Shown here in pieces: positions 23,709-31,691 of a stretch of DNA of 37,176 bases. The stretch lies in NCBI GenBank assembly GCA_021808315.1, contig JAKBBY010000010.1:1-37176 (forward strand). The letters are read 5' to 3'. The translations under genes were made by a program, and so were the position numbers. Origin of the DNA: Pseudomonadota bacterium. Its GTDB lineage: Bacteria; Pseudomonadota; Alphaproteobacteria; Acetobacterales; Acetobacteraceae. Each line of letters starts with the position of its first letter. The first letter of the stretch is position 1. A model generated the notes under the pieces. The model was not told the origin of the DNA, made no database searches, and saw only the letters and a program-made list of their open reading frames with translations.

Positions 23709-24806
23709 GCGAACAATCTCGCTCGCCAGCGCATAGTCGAACGTGTCATTTGGCGTCATGACACCGGCAATCCATTTCGAGAAGTCAAGATGGTCATCGG
23801 CCAAAAGCTGCAGGGCGGTCACCAGATTTGCCGCAGTTGGCTTATAGTGCCCACTGCCGTTGGTGATTTTCATCCAACCAACATATTTGCGGGGAATATC
23901 GCCCGGACCATCGCCCACGTCGAACTGGCTAATTTTCTGAATTTCACCGGCACAAATCACGTCTTTGCCCGCATTCATGGTGGAATGATTAATATTGATC
24001 GCGCCATGGGCTGATGCGTCGGTGTTCGACGCTGTCGCAAAGATCGATCCATATTGGTCCATCGCCCAGACGATCAATTTGCTGCCCGGATCCAGCGGTT
24101 GGTCAAAACCTGTGTAAAATTGGCCATTTTTGACAATCAGCATCTTCTCAAGCCGCGTTTGCTTATCCATCATCCAAACGCGGGTATCAGCATCGCCCAC
24201 ACGCTGATTGGTTAGATACGTGCCGATTGCTGTGTAATCCGCCGGAGTCAGTTGATCGAATGATTTTTGCAGGGCCGTAATCACCGCGAGGGGTGCGCCG
24301 GGGAATTGCGAAGCATCGATCGCATATATTTCTTGCTGCCGATGTACAAAAGTACCACTGACTGGCATTTTATTGACGGCATTGTTCGCTTTCAACGCCA
24401 CGCGCTGCGTTCGTTCAACCGCGTAACCCGGTTTCAGCCCGATGGCGGGGGCCTTGGGGCCGTGGGCATTGAATTCGGCTTTACGTTTCCCGAATGAGAT
24501 CCATGCCAGCCATTTGAACGCTTGCATGCCCAGCGCGTTGACCTGCGGCAGGCGCACGGCGCTCGTCGAGGTGGCGCCTTTCGTGACATGGGCAGTTTTG
24601 TAGCCATCGCAAATGGCGATTAGCCACTTTAAAGCGCTGATCTTTTTCTGGTCATCATTACCGGCCATCTGTGTCAGGCAATGTTCGAGCGCGGCGTCAA
24701 CGACCGAAATATTTTTGCGCGGCCGGGCAAACGGTCCTTTTTTCACCGTCGTGGCGATCTTGAAGGCTTGAACGGTCGGTAACGGGGGTGGCGCGTTGGC
24801 AGCCAT
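23679..24806 (-). CDS. Uncharacterised protein with HSxxxAG and SGHYKP motifs
   Basis: Encodes 375 aa from ATG 24806, supported by AGGAGG at good spacing. There is no signal peptide or membrane span. The N-terminal 110 residues are Ala/Lys-rich and probably helical. Distinct motifs lie in the C-terminal half: HSTMNAGKDVICAGEI at 274-289 and ITNGSGHYKP near 314-323, preceded by LIVWAMDQYGSIFA. I recall this HS-AG-AGE plus SGHYxP pattern from uncharacterised bacterial proteins and cannot attach a fold or activity; conserved His, Glu and His/Tyr would be consistent with an enzyme. It is a single gene between the sulfotransferase-like gene and the Pho-box promoter, and overlaps the former by 30 bp. 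Confidence 0.65.
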   Translation of the reverse strand: MAANAPPPLPTVQAFKIATTVKKGPFARPRKNISVVDAALEHCLTQMAGNDDQKKISALKWLIAICDGYKTAHVTKGATSTSAVRLPQVNALGMQAFKWLAWISFGKRKAEFNAHGPKAPAIGLKPGYAVERTQRVALKANNAVNKMPVSGTFVHRQQEIYAIDASQFPGAPLAVITALQKSFDQLTPADYTAIGTYLTNQRVGDADTRVWMMDKQTRLEKMLIVKNGQFYTGFDQPLDPGSKLIVWAMDQYGSIFATASNTDASAHGAININHSTMNAGKDVICAGEIQKISQFDVGDGPGDIPRKYVGWMKITNGSGHYKPTAANLVTALQLLADDHLDFSKWIAGVMTPNDTFDYALASEIVRLGRWQPRWF

Positions 24807-25042
24807 GATGGTCCTCCTGAATTTTTTGCATTTAAAATTTACCCGACCAAGGTAGACCAACAAAACGTTTAACGCAACGAAATCCTCTATCGCTGGGGGC
24901 TACGCCAACGAAATTTCATCATCGGCGATTTGTTGCCCACGAAATCACAGTTGACAGCATATTATTTCAAGTAATACGATCAACACGCTAAAGTTTGTGG
25001 CCGCAGGATCACGCTTGGATTCTGTGATGGATATTTTGTGTA

Positions 25043-25096
25043 GTTTCATCGAACTGCCACCAAACTGTCATTCCCCTGTCATCCAAAATGTTTAGA
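25043..25096 (+). promoter_or_regulatory. PhoB-box array and promoter of the TonB receptor operon
   Basis: CTGTCAT occurs at 25065-25071 and again at 25076-25082, exactly 11 bp apart, which is the consensus Pho box (two 7-bp direct repeats with a 4-bp spacer). In the same 11-bp register lie CTGCCAC at 25054-25060 (5/7 match) and GTTTCAT at 25043-25049 (5/7), giving up to four PhoB half-sites. A TTTAGA at 25091-25096, 8 bases on, is a fair -10. The gene start is at 25132 with AGGGG upstream. The rest of the 24807-25131 gap contains only a TTGACA (24951-24956) with TAATAC at 24972-24977 (15-base spacing) and no gene. Confidence 0.8.
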
Positions 25097-25131
25097 TCGC
25101 CCCTCACGGAATATAATTTCAGGGGATCGTG

Positions 25132-27444
25132 ATGACGAAATTGTCGCTCTTGCTCGGCACGGCGCTGAGTGGATTGGTCGTGGGTTTGGCACCCGCTGCG
25201 CGGGCACAAGCGGTGGTGAGCGATAATGCCAAAACGCCCGTGAAAATCGGCACCATTTCAAAATCGGCGTCTCGTGCGGCGCAATCGCGGATCCCGAAAA
25301 AGGCACCCTACACCGTCAGCATTATCGGCAAGCAGCAAATCAAGCTCGCGTCACCGGCGACCAACGCGCAAACCTTGCTCAATCAGCTTCCTTCGGTGGT
25401 CGCGGTGTCCGCCGGGCCGAACGGCATGCGCACCAATATCCAATTCCGCGCGTTTAATGATGGTCAGTTTTCCGAGACATTTGGCGGCGTTGCATTGAAC
25501 GATATTTTCAATGCTGGCGTGGTCAATTCAGCCTCAGCGCGCAATAATCAGCTGGTTACGCTCGATGATTTTCAGCAAGTCGAAGCATTTCGCGGCGTGA
25601 ATAATCCGGCGGTCAATTCCTATAACTCGCTCGGTGGCACCATTAATTATGTGCCGCGCGAAGCCCCCGCCATTGCCGGTGGCCAGGCCGGGGTGAGCTA
25701 TGGCAGCTTTAACTCGTTCGATACGCATGTGCGGATCGCCACGGGCGATATTGCTGGTCTGCGCCAGCTTTTATCGATCCGGCGCGATGTTGACGGATCA
25801 TGGCTGCAAAATGCCAAGGACCAAAACAATCATCTATATTATACGTTCAATGCGCCGATTTTCGGCGGAACCGGCAAGGTTTATGGCTATTTCATCTATA
25901 ATAAAAACCGCGGCTTAACGCCGCACACCGTGCCACAAGCGCTGATTGCGCAATATGGCCCGAGCTATCAATTTCCGACCAGCGATACCTACTCAGAGAA
26001 TATCGACACAAATTATCTGGCGGTGTTAGGAGCCAGCCAGCAATTTACCTCAATATTCGCGGGTGATTTGAAGTTTTTCTTTGGTGCCGATAATTACACG
26101 CGCACGTCGTTCAGCAATCCCTATATGCTGCAAGGCGCAACCATGCCCTATCAGCTACCCAATGCGCCGGCAACATTCGCCTACTCGCCTTATCCGGGCC
26201 AAACCAGCTATGATCCGATTGCGCAATTTGGGTCTTACCCGGTGGGGGCACAATATCATTTTTATGGCTATTATGGCGACGAGATTGGCGTGCAACCGAA
26301 ATTCACGCTCGATTTGCCGCATAACACCATCGTGTTTGGTGGCAATTTAACCGCGGGCCATTTGCATTCGCGCGAATATTGGTATGGCACGGCGCCGGTG
26401 CCGCAAATTCCGGGCTATAATAATGCGTGGAATGAACATGATTTACGCACGCTGGCGTCAGCCTATATCCAAGATAAAATCACCTTGTTTAATGACCGGC
26501 TTACCATTACGCCGGGCGTGAAATATCTCTACGCGATCACCAAAGATCATGATGACCTCGGCTTCTTCTACCCCATTGCCGGGAGTGTCTCGAACACGGC
26601 CCATTATCTGTCTCCCACCGTGGGGGCCAGCTTCGCGATCACGCCGCGCCTCACCGCTTACGCGGCCTATGGTCAGAACATCAAATTTCCGAACATCAGC
26701 GCTTATTATGGCAATGTTGCTTTGCAGAATGCTGCGGGCAATTATGTGGTGACGCCGCTGCATGTCAGCCCGGAATATGTCAAGGATTACGAAATTGGCT
26801 TGCGCTATACGCTGCACGGCGTAACGGCAGCAATTGATTATTACCGCGAAAATTTCTCGAACACTTTCATCACCTCCACCAGCCCGATCACCGGCACGTC
26901 CACCACCAGTAATGGTGGTAACTCGCGTTATGATGGCGAGGAGTTGCAACTCGTCGGCCAATTTGGCCGCCTTGGCAGCGTTCCTGGTCAATGGTCCGGT
27001 TATTTCAACTATGCGCATAATAACGCTGTGTTTCTCTCGGGCTTTAGTTCGGTCTATGCAGGCACCGTCACCGCCGGTCAGCCTTTGGCCAATGTGCCGA
27101 ATAATCTGGTGAGTGCAGGGGTTAGCTGGGCGCATCAAGGCTGGCTTGCTGATGTCAATGCGCGCTATGTCGGTTCGGAATATCTGCAGCAAGGCTTTGC
27201 GGGTACGCCCACCAGCCTGCAATCACCACCTTATTTCCTGCTGAACGCGACGGTGCAAAAAACCGTCAAAGTCCATCTCGGGCGCGTGAGCGCGTTGCGG
27301 CTCTCGCTCAATCTGGATAACATTTTGAATCGCCGTTATTATACGGCCGATAATATTTACCAAGATAATAACGGTAATAATTATCAATCCGTGTTGTTGG
27401 GTGCGCCACGCGCTGTGTATTTCAGCGTGACGGCGTTATTCTAA
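25132..27444 (+). CDS. TonB-dependent outer-membrane receptor
   Basis: Encodes 770 aa from ATG 25132 (GTG at 25129 is possible). A signal peptide ends at ARAQA near residue 25. The plug domain is visible (VSIIGKQQIKLASPATNAQTLLNQLPSVVAVSAGPNGMRTNIQFRAFN to NYVPREAP, about 60-185), then a long beta-barrel of alternating aromatic strands, and the C-terminus ends in Phe (AVYFSVTALF), as needed for BAM assembly. No obvious N-terminal signalling domain exists. It imports a ligand using energy from TonB. A Pho box upstream and a secreted phosphoesterase downstream suggest a phosphorylated substrate or phosphate-related compound rather than a siderophore (inference). Confidence 0.92.
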   Translation: MTKLSLLLGTALSGLVVGLAPAARAQAVVSDNAKTPVKIGTISKSASRAAQSRIPKKAPYTVSIIGKQQIKLASPATNAQTLLNQLPSVVAVSAGPNGMRTNIQFRAFNDGQFSETFGGVALNDIFNAGVVNSASARNNQLVTLDDFQQVEAFRGVNNPAVNSYNSLGGTINYVPREAPAIAGGQAGVSYGSFNSFDTHVRIATGDIAGLRQLLSIRRDVDGSWLQNAKDQNNHLYYTFNAPIFGGTGKVYGYFIYNKNRGLTPHTVPQALIAQYGPSYQFPTSDTYSENIDTNYLAVLGASQQFTSIFAGDLKFFFGADNYTRTSFSNPYMLQGATMPYQLPNAPATFAYSPYPGQTSYDPIAQFGSYPVGAQYHFYGYYGDEIGVQPKFTLDLPHNTIVFGGNLTAGHLHSREYWYGTAPVPQIPGYNNAWNEHDLRTLASAYIQDKITLFNDRLTITPGVKYLYAITKDHDDLGFFYPIAGSVSNTAHYLSPTVGASFAITPRLTAYAAYGQNIKFPNISAYYGNVALQNAAGNYVVTPLHVSPEYVKDYEIGLRYTLHGVTAAIDYYRENFSNTFITSTSPITGTSTTSNGGNSRYDGEELQLVGQFGRLGSVPGQWSGYFNYAHNNAVFLSGFSSVYAGTVTAGQPLANVPNNLVSAGVSWAHQGWLADVNARYVGSEYLQQGFAGTPTSLQSPPYFLLNATVQKTVKVHLGRVSALRLSLNLDNILNRRYYTADNIYQDNNGNNYQSVLLGAPRAVYFSVTALF

Positions 27445-27446
27445 AT

Positions 27447-27485
27447 CATGACCTGCTTGGCGCGATCAGCGATGCGCGGGTCATG
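27447..27485 (+). other. Intercistronic hairpin between receptor gene and tonB
   Basis: Bases 27447-27456 and 27476-27485 form a 10-bp stem (one G-U) with a 19-base loop immediately after the receptor stop. No T-run follows, so it is not a standard terminator. It could protect the receptor message from 3' decay or set the ratio of receptor to TonB in the operon. Confidence 0.5.
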
Positions 27486-27509
27486 CACTCTCAATGACCT
27501 ATTGATGCA

Positions 27510-28217
27510 ATGAGCTACGATAGTCTGGCCGAGCCGGGTTCAGCCCGGTTCGGTCGCTTTATCGTTGCGGCTTTGGTGCTCGATATTTTGGCGCTGGCCG
27601 CTTTGATTTATGCGCCGGAGCCACCGCCCGCGCGGGTGGTGAAGCCGGCGACGCTCGCTGTGCATATGGTGCAGCCTGCCCCACCCAAGCCCAATCCCAA
27701 ACCGGCGCCGTTGCCGCCGCCGCCCGTGCCCGCGTTGCCCAAACCACCGCCGCCGTTGCCGCATCATCCGCATGTCGCACCAAAGCCGCCGCCCAAGCGG
27801 GTGATCCATCACCCGATCATCCATCGGCCACCACCGCCGGTGCCAGCGCCGCCTACCGCGCCAACCCAGCCGGCCCCACCTGCGCCAGTGCAAAGCGCCC
27901 CACCGCCCAGCCCTGCGGTTATTCAATCGGTGGAGGCCCGGTATGTTGGAACCATTAAAGGCATTATTTTGGGCAATTTGGTCGTGCCGACGGCGATGCG
28001 CAATCTCGGCGCGAGTGGTGTCGCGACGATTGCGTTCAAAGTGGCACCGAATGGTCAAATCCTTTCCGCCAAGGTGCTGCGCGCGAGCGACTATGCGGCG
28101 GCTAACCGTGCGGCGCTGGCCGCCGTGCGGGATTCGCGTTTTCCCGCATTTTTTGCCAAAATGCCAAAACACCCAATTATTTTTGAAGTAAATATTAACG
28201 TTTCAGGGGCACAGTGA
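27510..28217 (+). CDS. tonB: TonB-like energy transducer
   Basis: Encodes 235 aa. A single N-terminal membrane helix (about residues 17-35, IVAALVLDILALAALIY) is followed by a long Pro-rich spacer (about 40-135) with KPNPKP and PPPP runs, the rigid arm that spans the periplasm. The C-terminal domain (about 140-235) reads TIKGIILGNLVVPTAMRNLGASGVATIAFKVAPNGQILSAKVLRASDYAAANRAALAAVRDS, matching the TonB/TolA C-terminal fold. The His-rich PHHPHVAPK segment in the spacer is unusual. No exbB/exbD are adjacent, so it would have to use a shared ExbBD complex. It lies between receptor and phosphoesterase, with only 4 bases to the latter. Confidence 0.88.
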   Translation: MSYDSLAEPGSARFGRFIVAALVLDILALAALIYAPEPPPARVVKPATLAVHMVQPAPPKPNPKPAPLPPPPVPALPKPPPPLPHHPHVAPKPPPKRVIHHPIIHRPPPPVPAPPTAPTQPAPPAPVQSAPPPSPAVIQSVEARYVGTIKGIILGNLVVPTAMRNLGASGVATIAFKVAPNGQILSAKVLRASDYAAANRAALAAVRDSRFPAFFAKMPKHPIIFEVNINVSGAQ

Positions 28218-28221
28218 AGTT

Positions 28222-30975
28222 ATGTCGATCCGCCATCGCCGCATCATGCTGATCACCGCCACCGCTGCCGCCTTGCTGGCCGTCACCAGCCTTGCACAGG
28301 CGGGGCCGGTGCAAAAACCGGCTTCGGTTCCCACGCATTCAGGGCTTGCTCCGGCAGCGCCGGTGCGCATCACCCCGCAAAATCAAGCTGCCTATAGTCA
28401 TCGATTGCCAACGGGGCGTCTTGTCGCGCCGGTTGGGTTGATCACCGGCACGCCGAACTTTCCCACGGGCATCGCGGTGGCCGGTCATGTCATCGCGGTG
28501 CTGTCCAATGGCGCAACGGGCGCGCAAACGATCGGTTTTTACGATTCGAAAACCCTGGCCCGTTTGGGTCAGGTTTCTGGCGTGCCGCAAGGCCGCAAGA
28601 AAGCGCCCGTTGATGCAGGAACCGTGGTGAAAGGCCAGAATTTCTTCCAAGGCCTGATCGCCGCGCACGGCGTTTTCTATGCGGCCGGTGGGGCGACGAA
28701 TGATGTGCTCGCCATCAAGCTCGCGAACGGAACCCCCACCATCATTCACCGGTACGCCCTCATCGCGCAGCCCTTCCCGCGCAGCCAATATCCTTATGTC
28801 TATCAGGGTATGCGCAGCAAAAAGCCGCGTCATTTTTATCCCGCGGCCCTGGCGGCGCAGGGGCATTATCTGTATGTGGCGGGCCTGCTCGCGAATAATG
28901 TGGCGCGCATCAATATCACCAACGGCACCACGCGCTATCTGAACGTCGGCCCATACCCGAACGCGCTGGCGTTGACGGATCATGGCCGCGTGCTCGCCGT
29001 TTCGCTGTGGGGGGCGAATGCTGTCACCTTGATCGATACCGCGCGGTTTGTACGCCTGGGCCGCGTGCAAATCGGCCCTGCCCTCACCGCGCAGTCGATC
29101 AACGCCGGTCTGCACCCGATCGCGCTGGCGGCTCGCCGGTCCGCGCCGCATCTCTATGTGGCCTTGGCGAATGGCGATGCGGTGGTTGAAATCAACACCA
29201 CCACGCGGCGGATGATGCGCCGGATTGATTTGCGCCCCTACCCTGGTGCCGCAGCAGGAACCGAGCCGGATGGCCTCGCCCTGACCGGCACACGCCTGTT
29301 CGTTGCCAATGCTGGCAATGATGATGTCGCGACCATCGATACACAATCGGGCGCGGTGCTGGGCCTCGCGCCAACCGGCTGGTATCCCACCGCCGTTGCC
29401 GCCACGCCGCATGCGCTGCTGGTGCTCGCGGCCAAAGGTTTCGGCTCGGGGCCTAATCTGCGCGGGCAATGGGTGGGCAATATGATCCATGGTTTGCTGC
29501 AGCGCATCAAGCGGGAACCCTCGGCAACCACCCGCACGGCTGACAGCATCGCGGCCCTGACCAATGATGGTTTCACGCCAGCTCAACGTGCGCATTTGGC
29601 CGCGCGCAACGCGGCGTTGACCCCCGCATTACAGCACAAAATCCACACAATCGTGCTGATTTTGCGTGAAAACAAAACCTTCGATGAGGAATTTGGCCGC
29701 TATCCCGGCCTCGGTCACTGGGCAGACCCAAAACTCAATCTCTATGGCGCCGCGCAACTGCCAAACCTGTATGGCATGGCGCGTCATGGCGCTTTATTTG
29801 CCGATTTTGATGCGGATGGCGAAGTCACCGCCCAAGGTCATCAATGGACCACTGCGGCGGCTGATTCGGATTTTGTGCAGCGAAGCTGGGCCCAGTATTA
29901 TTCCAATCGTGGCCTGCAAGGAAATCCCGGCTGGACCCAGCCGCTCGCCGCCCCGGCGACCGATCACGATAATGACAACCCGTATTCTGACGTGACCGAT
30001 CTCAGCAAACTGGCGCGCCCCGCCACGAACCCTTGGATTTCCTACCCAAATGGCCGGTTCTTGTTCGATGATCTGGCACGTCACCATGTCGCGTTCGAGA
30101 ATTTTGGCGAGTTCATCGCGCGCAATCGCGGCGGTGATGTGAGGCCAACCATCCAGTCGGCTTCGGATTTGGGATATCCCGAATGGGACCGCATGATCCT
30201 GGATACCACGCGTGCGGGCATTGCCGCGCGCTGGATCAAGGCGCATCAAAATAATCTGCCGCACTTTATTTATGTTTATCTGCCGGATGATCACACGGCA
30301 GGGCGTAACCCTTGCTATTACACGCCGGATTATTTCGTTGCGAATAATGATCATGCAACGGGTGAAATCCTCGCGGCGCTATCCCACACCAAAGCCTGGG
30401 CCCACATGGCGGTGTTTGTGACCGAGGATGACGCGCAATCCGGTGCAGATCATATGAACGCGCATCGCACATTTCTCACCGCCTATGGCCCTTGGATCAA
30501 GCACGGTGTGCTGATCACCAAACCCTATTCGCAGGTCGATGTGATGCGCACCATCGAAGCCATCACCAACGTGCCGCCGATGTCGCAATGGGATCAGAAC
30601 GCCAAAATCATCAACGGCATTTGGGCCAGCCGCCCTGATGTCGCGCCCTTCGTGACCCGGCCCTATCGCACTGCCATGGCGATTAATCCGGGCAAATGTT
30701 CGCTCGCCCGCACGCTACGCCGCAAGGCCGGCGCCGTTGGTCAATTGCTCACGCCCGAATTTGCCGCGGCGATGGAAAAACATGCGGCGCTAACCCCGCC
30801 GACGCAGCGCTACACCCCGACAACGCTCCTGAAAGTGTCAGGCCCCGAGCAAATGCGCCAGGAATGGATTGCCAGCAAAGGTGCAGCCAGCTATCGCCGG
30901 GTAATGGCCTATCTTGCACACCGCGCCGCTGCCCAGCACGCCCCGCTCAGCGCTTTCGAAGGGCAGGATGATTGA
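28222..30975 (+). CDS. Secreted beta-propeller phosphoesterase (phospholipase C/acid phosphatase family)
   Basis: Encodes 917 aa. A signal peptide ends near residue 27 (LAQAG). Residues about 60-400 form a YVTN-type beta-propeller: repeated strands such as HVIAVLSNG, YLYVAGLLANNVARIN, NALALTDHGRVLAVSLWGANAVTLID and RLFVANAGNDDVATIDTQSG. From about residue 473 a phosphoesterase domain (PF04185 type) follows: IVLILRENKTFDEEFGRYP, YVYLPDDHTAG near 684-694, and VTEDDAQSGADHMNAHRT near 732-749, with Asp/His metal ligands and the Asn-Lys-Thr nucleophile region. Relatives cleave phosphodiesters or phosphomonoesters. The propeller could dock it to the envelope. Cotranscription with a Pho-box-driven receptor implies phosphate acquisition. 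Overlaps the next gene (TTGA). Confidence 0.88.
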   Translation: MSIRHRRIMLITATAAALLAVTSLAQAGPVQKPASVPTHSGLAPAAPVRITPQNQAAYSHRLPTGRLVAPVGLITGTPNFPTGIAVAGHVIAVLSNGATGAQTIGFYDSKTLARLGQVSGVPQGRKKAPVDAGTVVKGQNFFQGLIAAHGVFYAAGGATNDVLAIKLANGTPTIIHRYALIAQPFPRSQYPYVYQGMRSKKPRHFYPAALAAQGHYLYVAGLLANNVARINITNGTTRYLNVGPYPNALALTDHGRVLAVSLWGANAVTLIDTARFVRLGRVQIGPALTAQSINAGLHPIALAARRSAPHLYVALANGDAVVEINTTTRRMMRRIDLRPYPGAAAGTEPDGLALTGTRLFVANAGNDDVATIDTQSGAVLGLAPTGWYPTAVAATPHALLVLAAKGFGSGPNLRGQWVGNMIHGLLQRIKREPSATTRTADSIAALTNDGFTPAQRAHLAARNAALTPALQHKIHTIVLILRENKTFDEEFGRYPGLGHWADPKLNLYGAAQLPNLYGMARHGALFADFDADGEVTAQGHQWTTAAADSDFVQRSWAQYYSNRGLQGNPGWTQPLAAPATDHDNDNPYSDVTDLSKLARPATNPWISYPNGRFLFDDLARHHVAFENFGEFIARNRGGDVRPTIQSASDLGYPEWDRMILDTTRAGIAARWIKAHQNNLPHFIYVYLPDDHTAGRNPCYYTPDYFVANNDHATGEILAALSHTKAWAHMAVFVTEDDAQSGADHMNAHRTFLTAYGPWIKHGVLITKPYSQVDVMRTIEAITNVPPMSQWDQNAKIINGIWASRPDVAPFVTRPYRTAMAINPGKCSLARTLRRKAGAVGQLLTPEFAAAMEKHAALTPPTQRYTPTTLLKVSGPEQMRQEWIASKGAASYRRVMAYLAHRAAAQHAPLSAFEGQDD

Positions 30976-31691
30976 GCGCACCGCCACGCTTGCTTTCGTT
31001 TGATGTTTTCCGAACCCTGCTCGATATCGAGGAGGACAAAGACCGCCCCGAAGCATTTGCGCTGCTTGCCCGCTTTCTGGCCTATCACGGCATCATCATC
31101 CCGGCGAGCGCCCTGCAGCAGCGTGTGACGGCGCTGACCGGGAGCGCGCTGGCCGCAAACCCGTCGCCGACGCCTGATGTTGATATTCTGGAGATTCTCG
31201 CCGCCGCGCTCGGGTCGCCCATCGATGCCAATCTGCTCGCGCAGGCGGCCTTGGTGTTGCGCGCGGCCACCACCAACCTCACCCCGGTGCGTGGCGCGCA
31301 GGCAGCAATTCAGCACCTTGCCGCGTCATGGCCGCTCGCTATCTGCTCGAACACCCAGCGCGCTTACACGGTGGCGGAGTTGCGCGCATTCGGCTTTTTG
31401 CCATATTTCGACACGATCATTTTCTCCTCCGATGTGCGCGCCTGCAAACCCGATCCCGCTATATTCCAGCGCCTGTTTGCGCAAACCGGGTGCGCACCCG
31501 GGGCAATCATCCATATCGGCGATAATTTCACCGATGATATCATCGCGGCCAAACGCCTTGGCTGCATGACCATTTGGGTTGACCGGCATGAAGAGGCCAA
31601 GCAACCGGGATTTGATCGCAGCGCCGCCGACGCAATCGTGAGCCCGGATCTGACCGATCTGCCGCGCCTGCTTGCCGAACATTGGGCATGA
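30972..31691 (+). CDS. HAD-superfamily hydrolase
   Basis: Encodes 239 aa starting at TTG, overlapping the phosphoesterase stop by TTGA, so translation is probably coupled. HAD motifs: I is LSFDVFRTLLD (nucleophile Asp at residue 10) where the second Asp of DxD is replaced by Phe, as in the haloacid-dehalogenase-type branch; II is ICSNTQ; III is the Lys in ACKPDP; IV is IIHIGDNFTDDI. There is no signal peptide, so it acts in the cytoplasm. The missing second Asp makes it uncertain whether it is a phosphatase or a dehalogenase-like enzyme. In this operon a phosphatase on imported organophosphate is an attractive but untested role. Confidence 0.85.
   Translation: MSAPPRLLSFDVFRTLLDIEEDKDRPEAFALLARFLAYHGIIIPASALQQRVTALTGSALAANPSPTPDVDILEILAAALGSPIDANLLAQAALVLRAATTNLTPVRGAQAAIQHLAASWPLAICSNTQRAYTVAELRAFGFLPYFDTIIFSSDVRACKPDPAIFQRLFAQTGCAPGAIIHIGDNFTDDIIAAKRLGCMTIWVDRHEEAKQPGFDRSAADAIVSPDLTDLPRLLAEHWA

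Noticed and set aside
26458-27222. 254-aa open frame on the minus strand
   Set aside because: Antisense of the TonB receptor barrel; no domain.
28339-29595. 418-aa open frame on the minus strand
   Set aside because: Antisense of the propeller half of the phosphoesterase; Arg/Gly-rich composition without any recognisable domain.
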